Source of the DNA: Martinezella dioscoreae | GTDB lineage: Bacteria; Pseudomonadota; Alphaproteobacteria; Rhizobiales; Rhizobiaceae | Assembly: GCF_009176305.1 (NCBI RefSeq) | Contig: NZ_BLAJ01000007.1 | Coordinates: forward strand, 1-64,000 | Direction: 5' to 3' | Length of the DNA: 64,000 nucleotides | Shown here: positions 53,522 to 61,755 of the stretch, one piece after another | How the letters are laid out: each line of letters starts with the position of its first letter | Position numbering within the stretch: the first letter of the stretch is position 1 | The notes under the pieces: model-generated | The model's input: the letters and a program-made list of their open reading frames with translations, nothing else | Databases searched by the model: none | What the model was told of the DNA's origin: nothing | Position numbers and translations under genes: made by a program

Positions 53522-54370
53522 TCAGGATTTCACGGCGCCGGCAGTCAGACCGGCAATGATGTGCTTCTGCGCCAGGAAGAAGACGATGACCGTGGGCAGG
53601 ATGGTCAGCGTGATGAAGGCGAGCACCAGCTCCCATTCCGTGCCGAATTCGCCGCTATAGACCATCATGCCGAGCGGCCAGGGATAGATCGAATCCGAGT
53701 TCAGCATGATCAGCGGCAGGATATAGCTGTTCCAGCTGCCGACGAAGGAGATGATGCTGACGGTCGCGATGATCGGCCGCGAAAGCGGCAGCGAGATATG
53801 CCAGAAGAAACGGATATAGCCGCAACCGTCGACAAAGGCCGCCTGGAACAATTCTTCCGGAAGGTTTCGAAAATAATTCCGGAAGAGCAGGATGCTCATA
53901 CCGAGGCCGAACGCCACCTGCGGCAGCACGACGCCCCAATAGGTGTTGAGCAGGCCGAGATCGCGGATGCGGATGAAGAGCGGCAGGATGGCGGTGGCGG
54001 CCGGAAACATCAGGCCAATGAGGAAATAGTTCAGCAGGAAATTCGAGCCGAAGAATTTCACATGCGCGAAAGCGAAGGCGGCCATGGCCGAGACCGACAG
54101 CGTCAGGAACACTGTCAGCACGGCGATGATCAGAGAATTCATCATCTGCCGCCAGTAGCGGTCGCCGAACAGAATGCCGGTATAATTCTCGAAATGCCAC
54201 TCGGCCGGCAGACCAAACGGGTTGGTGCGGAGATCGCCGAGCGTCTTGAAGCCGCCGAGCGCCGTCGTCAGCAGCGGGATCAGCACGATCGCGGCAATGA
54301 TGGTCAGCGACACATAGAGATAGATCTTTGTGCCGGTGGTCAGTCGAACGGATGAGGCCAGATCAGTCAT
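53522..54370 (-). CDS. Sugar ABC importer permease, MalG-like
   Basis: A 282-residue permease with six membrane segments. The coupling EAA loop is ELFQAAFVDGCGYIRFFWHISLPLSRP (about 185-210), and the C-terminus FFLAQKHIIAGLTAGAVKS is the usual MalG ending. Its start overlaps the preceding permease by 8 bp. It forms the channel with the MalF-like partner. Confidence 0.94.
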   Translation of the reverse strand: MTDLASSVRLTTGTKIYLYVSLTIIAAIVLIPLLTTALGGFKTLGDLRTNPFGLPAEWHFENYTGILFGDRYWRQMMNSLIIAVLTVFLTLSVSAMAAFAFAHVKFFGSNFLLNYFLIGLMFPAATAILPLFIRIRDLGLLNTYWGVVLPQVAFGLGMSILLFRNYFRNLPEELFQAAFVDGCGYIRFFWHISLPLSRPIIATVSIISFVGSWNSYILPLIMLNSDSIYPWPLGMMVYSGEFGTEWELVLAFITLTILPTVIVFFLAQKHIIAGLTAGAVKS

Positions 54371-55301
54371 TGCGCATAAATATCCGTTTATAGCCGAAGG
54401 CGAGGGTGACGCAGATCACGAACAGAACGACGCCGACGGCGCTGCCGAGTCCGACCTGCATGCGGGTGACGCCGAAATTGTAGAGGAAGGTCACCATCGT
54501 CTGGGTCGAGTTGAACGGGCCGCCGCCGGTGAGCGGCATGATCATGTCGAAGAGCTGCAGCGATCCTACGACAGCGAAGAAGACAGAAAGACGCAGCGTC
54601 GAGCCGAGCAGCGGCAGCGTCACGTAGCGGAATTTCTGCCAGCCGGTAGCGCCGTCGATCTCGGCCGCCTCGAGCACGCTCTTGTCCAGCGACTGCATAC
54701 CGGCGATGAAGAGCATCATGTGAAAACCGAAATATTTCCACACGATCACGCCGAGCACGGCATACATCGCGAGATCCTTATCGGCGAGCACGTAGGGCGT
54801 CGGCGTGCCGAGGAAATGCGCGATCGCGGCGAACAGGCCGTAGTCGCCGTCATAGACGAAGCGCCAGATCAGACCGGCAGCCACTTCGGCCAGCACGTAA
54901 GGCAGAAAGAAGATCAGCCGGAAAAGCACTACGCCGCGAATGCGGTGCGCCAGCATCGTCGCGAGCCAAATGGCAAGCGGCACCTGGATGGCGATCGACA
55001 CGACGATGATCAGCGCATTGTTCTTGAGCGACGTCAGAAAGGCGCCATTCTTGAAGAGAACCTGGAAATTGCGCAGCCCGACGAACTCGGTCGGCGGGCC
55101 GTAGCCGTTCCAGCGATAGAGGCTGTACCAGGCAGCTTCACCCATCGGCAGGATGACGAAAATGGTGAAAAGCAGCAGCGCCGGTGGCAGGAACAGCAGA
55201 ATGACGGGCAGGCGGCCACGCGCCGCCGGCGACTTTCGTTTCGCTGCGGGTCTTACTCTTGCGACGGAAGGCATGGCGGTCGTGGCGCTGACATCGGTCA
55301 T
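54363..55301 (-). CDS. Sugar ABC importer permease, MalF-like
   Basis: A 312-residue permease with six membrane segments; a basic N-terminal tail of about 35 residues precedes the first. The EAA loop is LEAAEIDGATGWQKFRYVTLPLLG (about 205-228). I start at 55301 (MTDVSATT) since the longer frame has no ribosome site. It lies 73 bp after the binding-protein gene and overlaps the MalG-like gene. Confidence 0.93.
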   Translation of the reverse strand: MTDVSATTAMPSVARVRPAAKRKSPAARGRLPVILLFLPPALLLFTIFVILPMGEAAWYSLYRWNGYGPPTEFVGLRNFQVLFKNGAFLTSLKNNALIIVVSIAIQVPLAIWLATMLAHRIRGVVLFRLIFFLPYVLAEVAAGLIWRFVYDGDYGLFAAIAHFLGTPTPYVLADKDLAMYAVLGVIVWKYFGFHMMLFIAGMQSLDKSVLEAAEIDGATGWQKFRYVTLPLLGSTLRLSVFFAVVGSLQLFDMIMPLTGGGPFNSTQTMVTFLYNFGVTRMQVGLGSAVGVVLFVICVTLAFGYKRIFMRND

Positions 55302-55373
55302 GGGCAGTCTCGACAGTTGCAATTCAAAGAAGAACCGGCGCCGGCACAAGGGAGAGGCCGGCGCCGGAGGGCG

Positions 55374-56675
55374 CTAGAGCTGGTCCTGCTCGAAGGCATC
55401 CTGGACCTGCTGCGCGCCATCCTTCGGCGAAATCTGGCCGGAGACGATGCCGACGGCCACATCGTTGACGACGCGGCCGACCGAGGGGCCGAGATCCTGG
55501 TCGAAGAAGTTCTGATGCCAAGTCGAATGCGCCAGCTGGTCGGCAGCCTCGTGCATCAGCGGACCCTTGACGCCATCTTCCGCACCGACGGCAACCGGGA
55601 TGATCATGCCGGCTTGCGCCATGGTGCGCTCGTTTTCGGCATTGGTGAGATAAGCGAGGAAATCGAGCGCCTCGGGCGGGGCTTTCTTGGTGACAGCCCA
55701 GCCGTTCAGCCCGCCGAGCGTATCAGTCGGAAGGCCGGCACCGCCGGTCACGGCCGGGAAGGCGAAGCGGCCGATATTGTCATCCGCCAGACCCTTGCCG
55801 TCACCGGAATTGGTGCGCTGGTTGGCAACGGTATTTTCGAAGCCGAGGATCATTGCAGCCTTGCCGTCGCCGAAGACGCCGAGCGCCTGCGGCCAGGTGG
55901 TGCCGAGATAGCCGGGCTGGAAAGGTTCGAGCTTGCCGAGCTCTGCAAGCTGTTCGCCGGCCTTGATGATAGCCGGATCGTTGAAGCCGTTGCCCTTGCC
56001 GTTCTTGGCGTCGTTGAAGACCTGCTGACCGCCGTCGCGCATCACCAGATAGCTCCAGTAGAAATGGATCGGCCATTTCTCTCCGCCGCCGCCGGCGATC
56101 GGCGCAATACCGGCAGCCTTGATCTTCTTGACTGCGGCCAGATAATCGTCCCAGGTCTTGATAGAGCTCGCATCGACGCCAGCCTTGGCGAACAGCGCCT
56201 TGTTATAGAAGAAGGAAACCGTGCCGAGCTTATACGGAACGGCGCTGATTTTGCCGTCGAAGGTCAGGCCCTTGATGGCCGCCTGATTGTAGCTCTTGAG
56301 CCAAGCGCCATCCTTGGCGTTCATTGCCGAAGTCAGATCCAGCAGCGCGCCGGTCTGCTGCTGCTGCTTCAAGACACCACCGCCCCAGCTGAAGAAGAAA
56401 TCGGGCGCGTCCTTCGATTGCAGCAATGTCGGCAGCTTCGCCTTGAACGCCTCATTGGCCAGGAACTGCATCTCTATCTTTGTGCCGGGATGCTTGGCCT
56501 CATACTGATCCGCGATCTTGCGCCAGACGGCGACATAATTCGGATCGGTTTCCAGATGCAGCCATTTGACGACGGTATCGGCAGCAGCGCCCGTCGCGCC
56601 GGCGAGAATCGCCAGTCCAGTCGTGGCGGCGACAGCCGCGATGCGAAGGGCTTTGGCCCCGCGTAGATGGATCAT
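55374..56675 (-). CDS. Periplasmic sugar-binding protein (CUT1 family)
   Basis: A 433-residue binding protein. The signal peptide is residues 1-32 (GAAA-DT). The mature protein is typical of family 1 solute-binding proteins for oligosaccharides: YEAKHPGTKIEMQFLANEAFKAKL, the hinge part GKISAVPYKLGTVSFFYN, and GLNGWAVTKKAPPEALDFLAYL. GGGAGGAG precedes the ATG. It is the first gene of the importer operon and divergent from the ROK regulator. The thu-like context suggests a disaccharide, but the ligand is not known. Confidence 0.93.
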   Translation of the reverse strand: MIHLRGAKALRIAAVAATTGLAILAGATGAAADTVVKWLHLETDPNYVAVWRKIADQYEAKHPGTKIEMQFLANEAFKAKLPTLLQSKDAPDFFFSWGGGVLKQQQQTGALLDLTSAMNAKDGAWLKSYNQAAIKGLTFDGKISAVPYKLGTVSFFYNKALFAKAGVDASSIKTWDDYLAAVKKIKAAGIAPIAGGGGEKWPIHFYWSYLVMRDGGQQVFNDAKNGKGNGFNDPAIIKAGEQLAELGKLEPFQPGYLGTTWPQALGVFGDGKAAMILGFENTVANQRTNSGDGKGLADDNIGRFAFPAVTGGAGLPTDTLGGLNGWAVTKKAPPEALDFLAYLTNAENERTMAQAGMIIPVAVGAEDGVKGPLMHEAADQLAHSTWHQNFFDQDLGPSVGRVVNDVAVGIVSGQISPKDGAQQVQDAFEQDQL

Positions 56676-56726
56676 GATTTTCTCCTCCCAAGGGAACCAA
56701 GAGCCTCAGATATTTTTTCCCTTATG

Positions 56727-56845
56727 CGGAATAATTCAACGGAGCTTTGCTGAAATGTCAACCGCCAACGCTAAATTTTCGGCAGACCGTCTGCAAAATG
56801 GCTTGACATTGGGCAATGGCCATAGGCTATTTAATTCGCATTCCG
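56727..56845. promoter_or_regulatory. Divergent promoters with a shared AATT/ATTCCG element
   Basis: On the minus strand TTGACA (56756-56761) is followed by AATT-ATTCCG (56727-56736) where the -10 of the binding-protein gene should be. On the plus strand TTGACA (56803-56808) is followed by AATT-CGC-ATTCCG (56833-56845) at the -10 of the ROK gene. The same element in the same sense at both promoters is a good candidate for the ROK operator. Confidence 0.5.
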
Positions 56846-56896
56846 TTAAAAATATCAGGCCGCAGCCGAGCGGGTCCGTCATTCGGCGCCATTCTC

Positions 56897-58099
56897 ATGA
56901 AAACAGCAGATCCCGAGCTTATGCGGGCGATAAACCGCTTCAATGTGCTGGATACGATCCGGCGGGCGGGCTCCATCGCACGTATCGAAATCAGCGACCG
57001 CACCCAGCTTTCCACGACCACAGTCTCGGCAATCACGGCCTCGCTGCTGGATGACGGGCTGATCCTGGCCCGCACCGAAGGCGACCTGCGCGAGGCGGCC
57101 AGCCGCGGCCGGCCCCGCGTCATGCTGGAGCTCAACCCGGATGCCGCGCGCGTCGTCGGTGCGAAAATCGCCGCCAATCGCATGGTCTTCGTCGTGACGG
57201 ACTTTTGCGGCGAGGTTCTCTCGACGCTGACACTGGCGCTGCGCGTCGACCGCCAACCGATCGGCGTTATCGCCGATCTCCTCGAGGATGGCGTGCGCCG
57301 CTGCGTCGTTGACGCCAATCTGGCGCTGGACGAGATCGATTCCGTCTGCCTCGGCCTGCCCGGTGTCGTCGAGCACCGCACCGGCCATGTCCGCACCAGC
57401 CCGATCTTCCGAGAAGCCGGCGTCGATTTCGCCAAGGAAATGTCGGAGCGGCTGGGCGTGACCACCATCGTCGAAAGCGATGCACATGCCATCACGCTCG
57501 CGCACCACTGGTTCGGCAAGGCGAGAGACCTGGACGACATGGTACTGGTATCGCTAGAGCAGACGCTGGGCCTGGGTGTTCTGCATGGCGGCCAGCTCTT
57601 TCGCGGCGCCGGCGGCCTCAGCCATAACCTTGGCGACCTCGTTCTCGGCATGGGACCACAGGGCATCATTCGTTTGGCAAGCCTTGCCGGCGAGAGCGCC
57701 ATTCTCGGCGATCAGCCGAGCGGCCGTTTTGCCGAAGCCATCCGCCTCGGACGCGGAATGGCGCATGCCAAGACGCTGATCGATGCCGAGGATGTCTCGC
57801 TCATCAGCGCGGCCATTCGTGCCGGCGAGGCCTGCGGCATGGCGCTCGCCAACATCGTCACGCTGTTTGCCCCGCCGCGCGTCATTCTCGTGGGTTCGAG
57901 CCTGGCGCTCGGCCAGCCCTTCCTCGACAGCCTGCGGGAGGCCTATTCACTGGCTATTCCACCGTCGATCAGGGGTGTGACCGAACTGGTTTTCGACCAG
58001 TCGACCGACGAGACCTGGGCGCAGGGCGCCGCCGTCGTGGCACTGCGCGAACTCTACGAATCGCCCTGGGGAACGACGGGGCCGGCACCGGCCCTGTGA
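56897..58099 (+). CDS. ROK-family transcriptional regulator
   Basis: A 400-residue repressor of the NagC/XylR type. The winged helix is at about 12-70 (MRAINRFNVLDTIRRAGSIAR, LSTTTVSAITASLLDDGLI), and the ROK sugar-binding domain follows from about 85 (VVGAKIAANRMVFVVTDF, CLGLPGVVEHRTGHVR). The zinc-binding Cys cluster of typical ROK proteins is absent; the region reads SHNLGDLVLGMGPQG. The ATG at 56897 is chosen from the family start. It leads an operon with the dehydrogenase and ThuA genes and is divergent from the importer. Confidence 0.92.
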   Translation: MKTADPELMRAINRFNVLDTIRRAGSIARIEISDRTQLSTTTVSAITASLLDDGLILARTEGDLREAASRGRPRVMLELNPDAARVVGAKIAANRMVFVVTDFCGEVLSTLTLALRVDRQPIGVIADLLEDGVRRCVVDANLALDEIDSVCLGLPGVVEHRTGHVRTSPIFREAGVDFAKEMSERLGVTTIVESDAHAITLAHHWFGKARDLDDMVLVSLEQTLGLGVLHGGQLFRGAGGLSHNLGDLVLGMGPQGIIRLASLAGESAILGDQPSGRFAEAIRLGRGMAHAKTLIDAEDVSLISAAIRAGEACGMALANIVTLFAPPRVILVGSSLALGQPFLDSLREAYSLAIPPSIRGVTELVFDQSTDETWAQGAAVVALRELYESPWGTTGPAPAL

Positions 58100-58139
58100 T
58101 TTCGCAAGACAGCAAAGACAATTCATCTGGAGGAATCTT

Positions 58140-59240
58140 ATGAACAAGGTCGGCATCGGCATCATCGGCTGCGGGAACATTTCCGGCGCCTATCTCACCG
58201 CCATGAAATCCTTTCCCATTCTCGACATCAAAGGTGTCGCCGACCTCAATCGCGAGCTCGCCGAGGCAAAGGCCGCTGAATTCAGCTTGAAAGCGGTCGA
58301 CATCGCCACGTTGCTGGCGGACCCATCGATCGAGATCATCGTCAACCTGACTATTCCGAAGGCGCATGTCGCCGTCGGCCTGCAGGCGCTCGAAGCCGGC
58401 AAACACACCTATTCGGAAAAGCCGCTCGGCATCAATTTCGCCGAAGGCAAGAAGCTGGCGGATGCCGCTGCCGCCAAGGGGCTGCGCATCGGCGCTGCCC
58501 CCGATACCTTCCTCGGCGGCGGTCACCAGGCGGCGCGCGCCATCATCGACGAGGGCGCGATCGGCATCCCGGTCGGTGGCACCGCCACCTTCATGTGCCC
58601 CGGCCATGAGCGCTGGCATCCGAATCCGGCTTTCTATTATGAAGTCGGTGGCGGCCCGATGCTCGATATGGGTCCCTATTACATCACCGATCTCGTCAAT
58701 CTGCTCGGTCCCGTTTCCCAAGTCGCAGGCTTTGCCGTCACGCCGCGCAAGGAACGCATCATCACCAGCGAACCTCGTAATGGGGAACGCATCCCCGTGC
58801 ATGTGCCGACACACGTCGCCGGTGTCATGGCCTTTGCCAATGGCGCGGTCGTCCAGATCGGCATGAGCTTCGATGTCGCCGGCCACAAGCATGTTCCACT
58901 CGAAGTCTACGGCACCGAAGGCACGCTAATCGTGCCCGATCCCAACCGCTTCGGCGGCCCGGTGGAGTTTTTGAAGAAGGGCGGCGAATTTGCCGAGCGC
59001 GAGATCACCGCGCCCTATGCCGACGGCAATTACCGTTCGCTCGGCGTCGCCGATCTGGCGCACGCCATCCGCTCGAACCGTCCCCACCGCGCCAATGGCA
59101 GCCTCGCGCTGCATGTGCTCGAGGTCATGGAAGCCTTCCAGACGGCTTCCGATACGGGTCGCACGGTCGCCATCACGACGCAAACGGAGCGTCCCGCCCC
59201 TCTGTCCGAATCCCTGGTGGATGGGCAGATCGGCCGCTAA
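58140..59240 (+). CDS. Gfo/Idh/MocA-family dehydrogenase (ThuB-like)
   Basis: A 366-residue NAD(P)-dependent oxidoreductase. The Rossmann fold opens with GIGIIGCGNISGAYL, the catalytic Lys lies in YSEKPLGINF, and the second domain has GGGPMLDMGPYYITDLVNL with the expected Asp. GGAGGA precedes the ATG. Next to a ThuA-type gene it parallels ThuB of the rhizobial thuEFGKAB trehalose locus, where sugars are oxidised to 3-keto forms. The substrate here is inferred, not known. Confidence 0.92.
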   Translation: MNKVGIGIIGCGNISGAYLTAMKSFPILDIKGVADLNRELAEAKAAEFSLKAVDIATLLADPSIEIIVNLTIPKAHVAVGLQALEAGKHTYSEKPLGINFAEGKKLADAAAAKGLRIGAAPDTFLGGGHQAARAIIDEGAIGIPVGGTATFMCPGHERWHPNPAFYYEVGGGPMLDMGPYYITDLVNLLGPVSQVAGFAVTPRKERIITSEPRNGERIPVHVPTHVAGVMAFANGAVVQIGMSFDVAGHKHVPLEVYGTEGTLIVPDPNRFGGPVEFLKKGGEFAEREITAPYADGNYRSLGVADLAHAIRSNRPHRANGSLALHVLEVMEAFQTASDTGRTVAITTQTERPAPLSESLVDGQIGR

Positions 59241-59264
59241 CCAAGTAATTTCAGGAGGATTATC

Positions 59265-59906
59265 ATGCGTGAAGCACTTATCGTCTGGGGCGGCTGGAGC
59301 GGCCACGAACCGCAGGAATGCGCCCACATCATCCGCGACATGCTGGAAGAGGACGGTTTCAAGGTCTATCTCGAAAACAGCACCGAGGCCTTTGCCGACC
59401 CTTCGATCCATGATCTTAGCCTGATCGTGCCGATCGTCACCATGTCGAAGATCGAGAAGGAGGAGGTGAAGAACCTCGCCGCTGCGATCGAAAGCGGCGT
59501 CGGCATAGCCGGCTATCATGGCGGTGCTGGCGATAGTTTCCGCGAGAGCGTCGAGTACCAGTTCATCATCGGCGGCCAATGGGTCGCCCATCCCGGCAAT
59601 ATCATCGACTATACGGTCAATATCACCCGCCCGGACGATCCGATCATGGAGGGGATTACCGATTTCCCCTACACGTCGGAGCAATATTACATGCATGTCG
59701 ACCCCTCGAACGAGGTGCTGGCGACCACCACCTTCACCGGCGATCATGCCTACTGGATCGACGGCGTCGTCATGCCGGTCGCATGGAAGCGCAAATACGG
59801 CCAGGGCCGCGCTTTCTATTCCTCGCTCGGCCATCAGGCCAAGGAATTCGACGTCCCGCAGATGAAGACCATCTTCCGCCGCGGCGCCAACTGGGCGGCG
59901 CGCTAA
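59265..59906 (+). CDS. ThuA-like domain protein
   Basis: A 213-residue protein with the ThuA (glutamine-amidotransferase-like flavodoxin) fold: LIVWGGWSGHEPQECAHIIRDML, GVGIAGYHGGAGDSF with the conserved His, EQYYMHVD and GQGRAFYSSLGHQAKEF. ThuA proteins act with a MocA-type dehydrogenase in the catabolism of trehalose and related sugars through 3-keto products. It is shorter than the ThuA of the known thu operon (about 260), so it is a paralogue rather than the same gene. GGAGGA precedes its start. Confidence 0.92.
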   Translation: MREALIVWGGWSGHEPQECAHIIRDMLEEDGFKVYLENSTEAFADPSIHDLSLIVPIVTMSKIEKEEVKNLAAAIESGVGIAGYHGGAGDSFRESVEYQFIIGGQWVAHPGNIIDYTVNITRPDDPIMEGITDFPYTSEQYYMHVDPSNEVLATTTFTGDHAYWIDGVVMPVAWKRKYGQGRAFYSSLGHQAKEFDVPQMKTIFRRGANWAAR

Positions 59907-59928
59907 GTCCCGTCCATTTCGAAAACTG

Positions 59929-59955
59929 CCGCTCCTCATAATGCTTGAGGGGCGG
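59929..59955 (+). terminator. Probable terminator of the ROK-MocA-ThuA operon
   Basis: A 10-bp stem (CCGCTCCTCA with TGAGGGGCGG, one T-G pair) with a seven-base loop starts 23 bp after the stop codon and is followed by TTCTG. The T run is short. Confidence 0.5.
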
Positions 59956-60309
59956 TTCTGCGTCGGTAAACGATGACGGCGCGAGCGCGCACATGGCAGA
60001 TTTCATCGCTTCGAGCAAATGATAAGCAGGCAGGGCAGACGCCCGTGAATGGAGCTTGGGCATGAGCTCCATCCCGCATCCTGCCATCGATCACCTTCCC
60101 TATTCACCGCCGGATATTGCAGATCCTGCCTCGCACTCAGTGCCAGGCTCCGAAACGCACGACTGTTCGGACGGGCGATCAGGCTCCGGCCGGCCATGAT
60201 GCGAGTGGACGCATCGAAAGGGACAGCAGCCTCCATTTGCAATTCCAATCAATTGCTTACCGGATTGAGAATAAATCGCTAAAGCACGCCAGAGATGAGA
60301 TTCATGAAG

Positions 60310-60408
60310 CGAAACTGAAACGCGGTCAGTTTTCGTTTGACATTCCTTTATCTTCATTTATCGTCATTCTTGTTTCGGTTTTCGCGTGAGGGATGCAAAT
60401 CGAAACAA
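60310..60408. promoter_or_regulatory. Cluster of TTTCG/CGAAA motifs before the glycerol-type operon
   Basis: CGAAAC (60310), TTTTCG (60330), TTGTTTCG (60370) and CGAAACAA (60401) occur within 100 bp; the last two form a perfect 8-bp inverted repeat with a 23-bp gap. DeoR-family repressors such as GlpR bind repeats of this sort. No regulator gene is in the window. Confidence 0.4.
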
Positions 60409-60420
60409 GGGGAGGAATAA

Positions 60421-60561
60421 TTGTCCGAAAATCAGATCAATACGGAAAACGGCTTGGTTTGCGGCATCGGCCGCACCTCCATTGACCTCGCGCGGCACCA
60501 TTCAAGTCGATGCGATGTTTCCGCAGGCAGATCGGCACAATCCACCTCCCGACAACCATAA
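60421..60561 (+). other. 46-codon frame with a strong ribosome site in the 757-bp gap
   Basis: GGGGAGGAATAA stands directly before a TTG that opens a 46-codon frame starting SENQINTEN. I cannot tell whether it is a leader peptide, a real small gene or the remnant of a lost glpD, which normally precedes glpS. The rest of the gap (59956-60309 and 60562-60663) shows no gene. Confidence 0.25.
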
Positions 60562-60663
60562 TCTCAGCAATAGACACCGCCCGGCGACGGCATTTCCGGA
60601 CGGATCAGTCTCTTCGCGATCCTCGCGGCAGCATCGATATGCGGCGCATGGAAGGAATCTATC

Positions 60664-61746
60664 GTGCTTGAACTCAGGGGCGTATCGAAGTCTGTCGGCG
60701 GCGAAACCCATATTGCCGAAACAAATCTGACGCTGCAGCGCGGCACGTTGAACGTGCTTCTGGGGCCAACGCTGTCTGGCAAAACGTCGCTGATGCGGCT
60801 GATGGCCGGCCTCGATAAGCCGACCACTGGCACGATCCACGTCGATGGCAAGGATGTCACCGGCCAGCCGGTGCAGCGCCGCAACGTCGCCATGGTCTAC
60901 CAGCAATTCATCAACTATCCCGCCATGACCGTTTATGACAACATCGCCTCGCCGATGCGGTTGAGCGGCAAGAGCGCGGCGTCCATCGACAAGGAAGTAA
61001 AAAAGGCAGCCGATCTTTTGCGCCTCGGCCCCTTCCTTGATCGCCTCCCCTTGAGCCTTTCCGGCGGCCAGCAACAGCGTACGGCACTTGCCCGCGCCAT
61101 CGTCAAGAATGCCGGCCTCGTGCTGCTCGACGAGCCGCTCGCCAATCTCGACTACAAGCTGCGTGAGGAGCTGCGCGCCGAATTGCCGAAAATCTTCGCC
61201 GAATCCGGTGCCATCTTCGTCTACGCCACCACTGAACCCTCCGAAGCGTTGCTCCTTGGCGGCAATACGGCGACCCTGGCGGAAGGCCGCATCACGCAAT
61301 TCGGGCCGACGATCGATGTCTTCCGCAATCCTCGCGACCTGATTACCGCCACCACCTTTGCTGATCCGCCGCTAAATACAATCGCGCTCGATAAACGCGG
61401 CCGGGAATTCCTGCTCGACAGCAATATTCGCCTGCCCGTACCAAGGGGCTTGGAGGATCGGCCGGATGGCCGCTACACAATCGCCTTTCAGCCGCATCAT
61501 CTCGCGCTCGCGCCGCAGACGCCGGAAGCCGTCGCCGCCCCGGCGCGTGTCATGGTGACCGAAATCACCGGCTCGGAGAGCTTCATTCATATCGATTTTG
61601 CCGGTCAGCGCTGGGTGATGCTGACACAGGGCGTGCAAGATATCGATGTCGACGATGCGATCGATGTCTACATCGATCCGCGCCACATCATGGTCTTCGA
61701 CACCGATGGCGCCGCCGTCACCCCCGCCCTGCAACAAGCCGCCTGA
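60664..61746 (+). CDS. glpS: Glycerol-type ABC importer ATPase 1 (degenerate Walker A and H-loop)
   Basis: A 360-residue ATPase resembling GlpS of the Rhizobium leguminosarum glycerol transporter. Walker A reads GPTLSGKT with Leu37 in place of the usual Gly, and the H-loop reads ATTEPSEA with Thr190 in place of His. The signature LSGGQ (132-136), Q-loop VYQQFINYPAMT and Walker B LVLLDEPLANLD are intact, as is the C-terminal TOBE part. The start is a GTG with AAGGAA six bases upstream. It opens an operon of two ATPases and two permeases. Confidence 0.88.
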   Translation: MLELRGVSKSVGGETHIAETNLTLQRGTLNVLLGPTLSGKTSLMRLMAGLDKPTTGTIHVDGKDVTGQPVQRRNVAMVYQQFINYPAMTVYDNIASPMRLSGKSAASIDKEVKKAADLLRLGPFLDRLPLSLSGGQQQRTALARAIVKNAGLVLLDEPLANLDYKLREELRAELPKIFAESGAIFVYATTEPSEALLLGGNTATLAEGRITQFGPTIDVFRNPRDLITATTFADPPLNTIALDKRGREFLLDSNIRLPVPRGLEDRPDGRYTIAFQPHHLALAPQTPEAVAAPARVMVTEITGSESFIHIDFAGQRWVMLTQGVQDIDVDDAIDVYIDPRHIMVFDTDGAAVTPALQQAA

Positions 61747-61755
61747 GGAGAGACT

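Noticed and set aside
54330..56666. 778-codon plus-strand frame opposite the sugar importer
   Set aside because: Complete overlap with binding-protein and permease genes and composition of a shadow frame.
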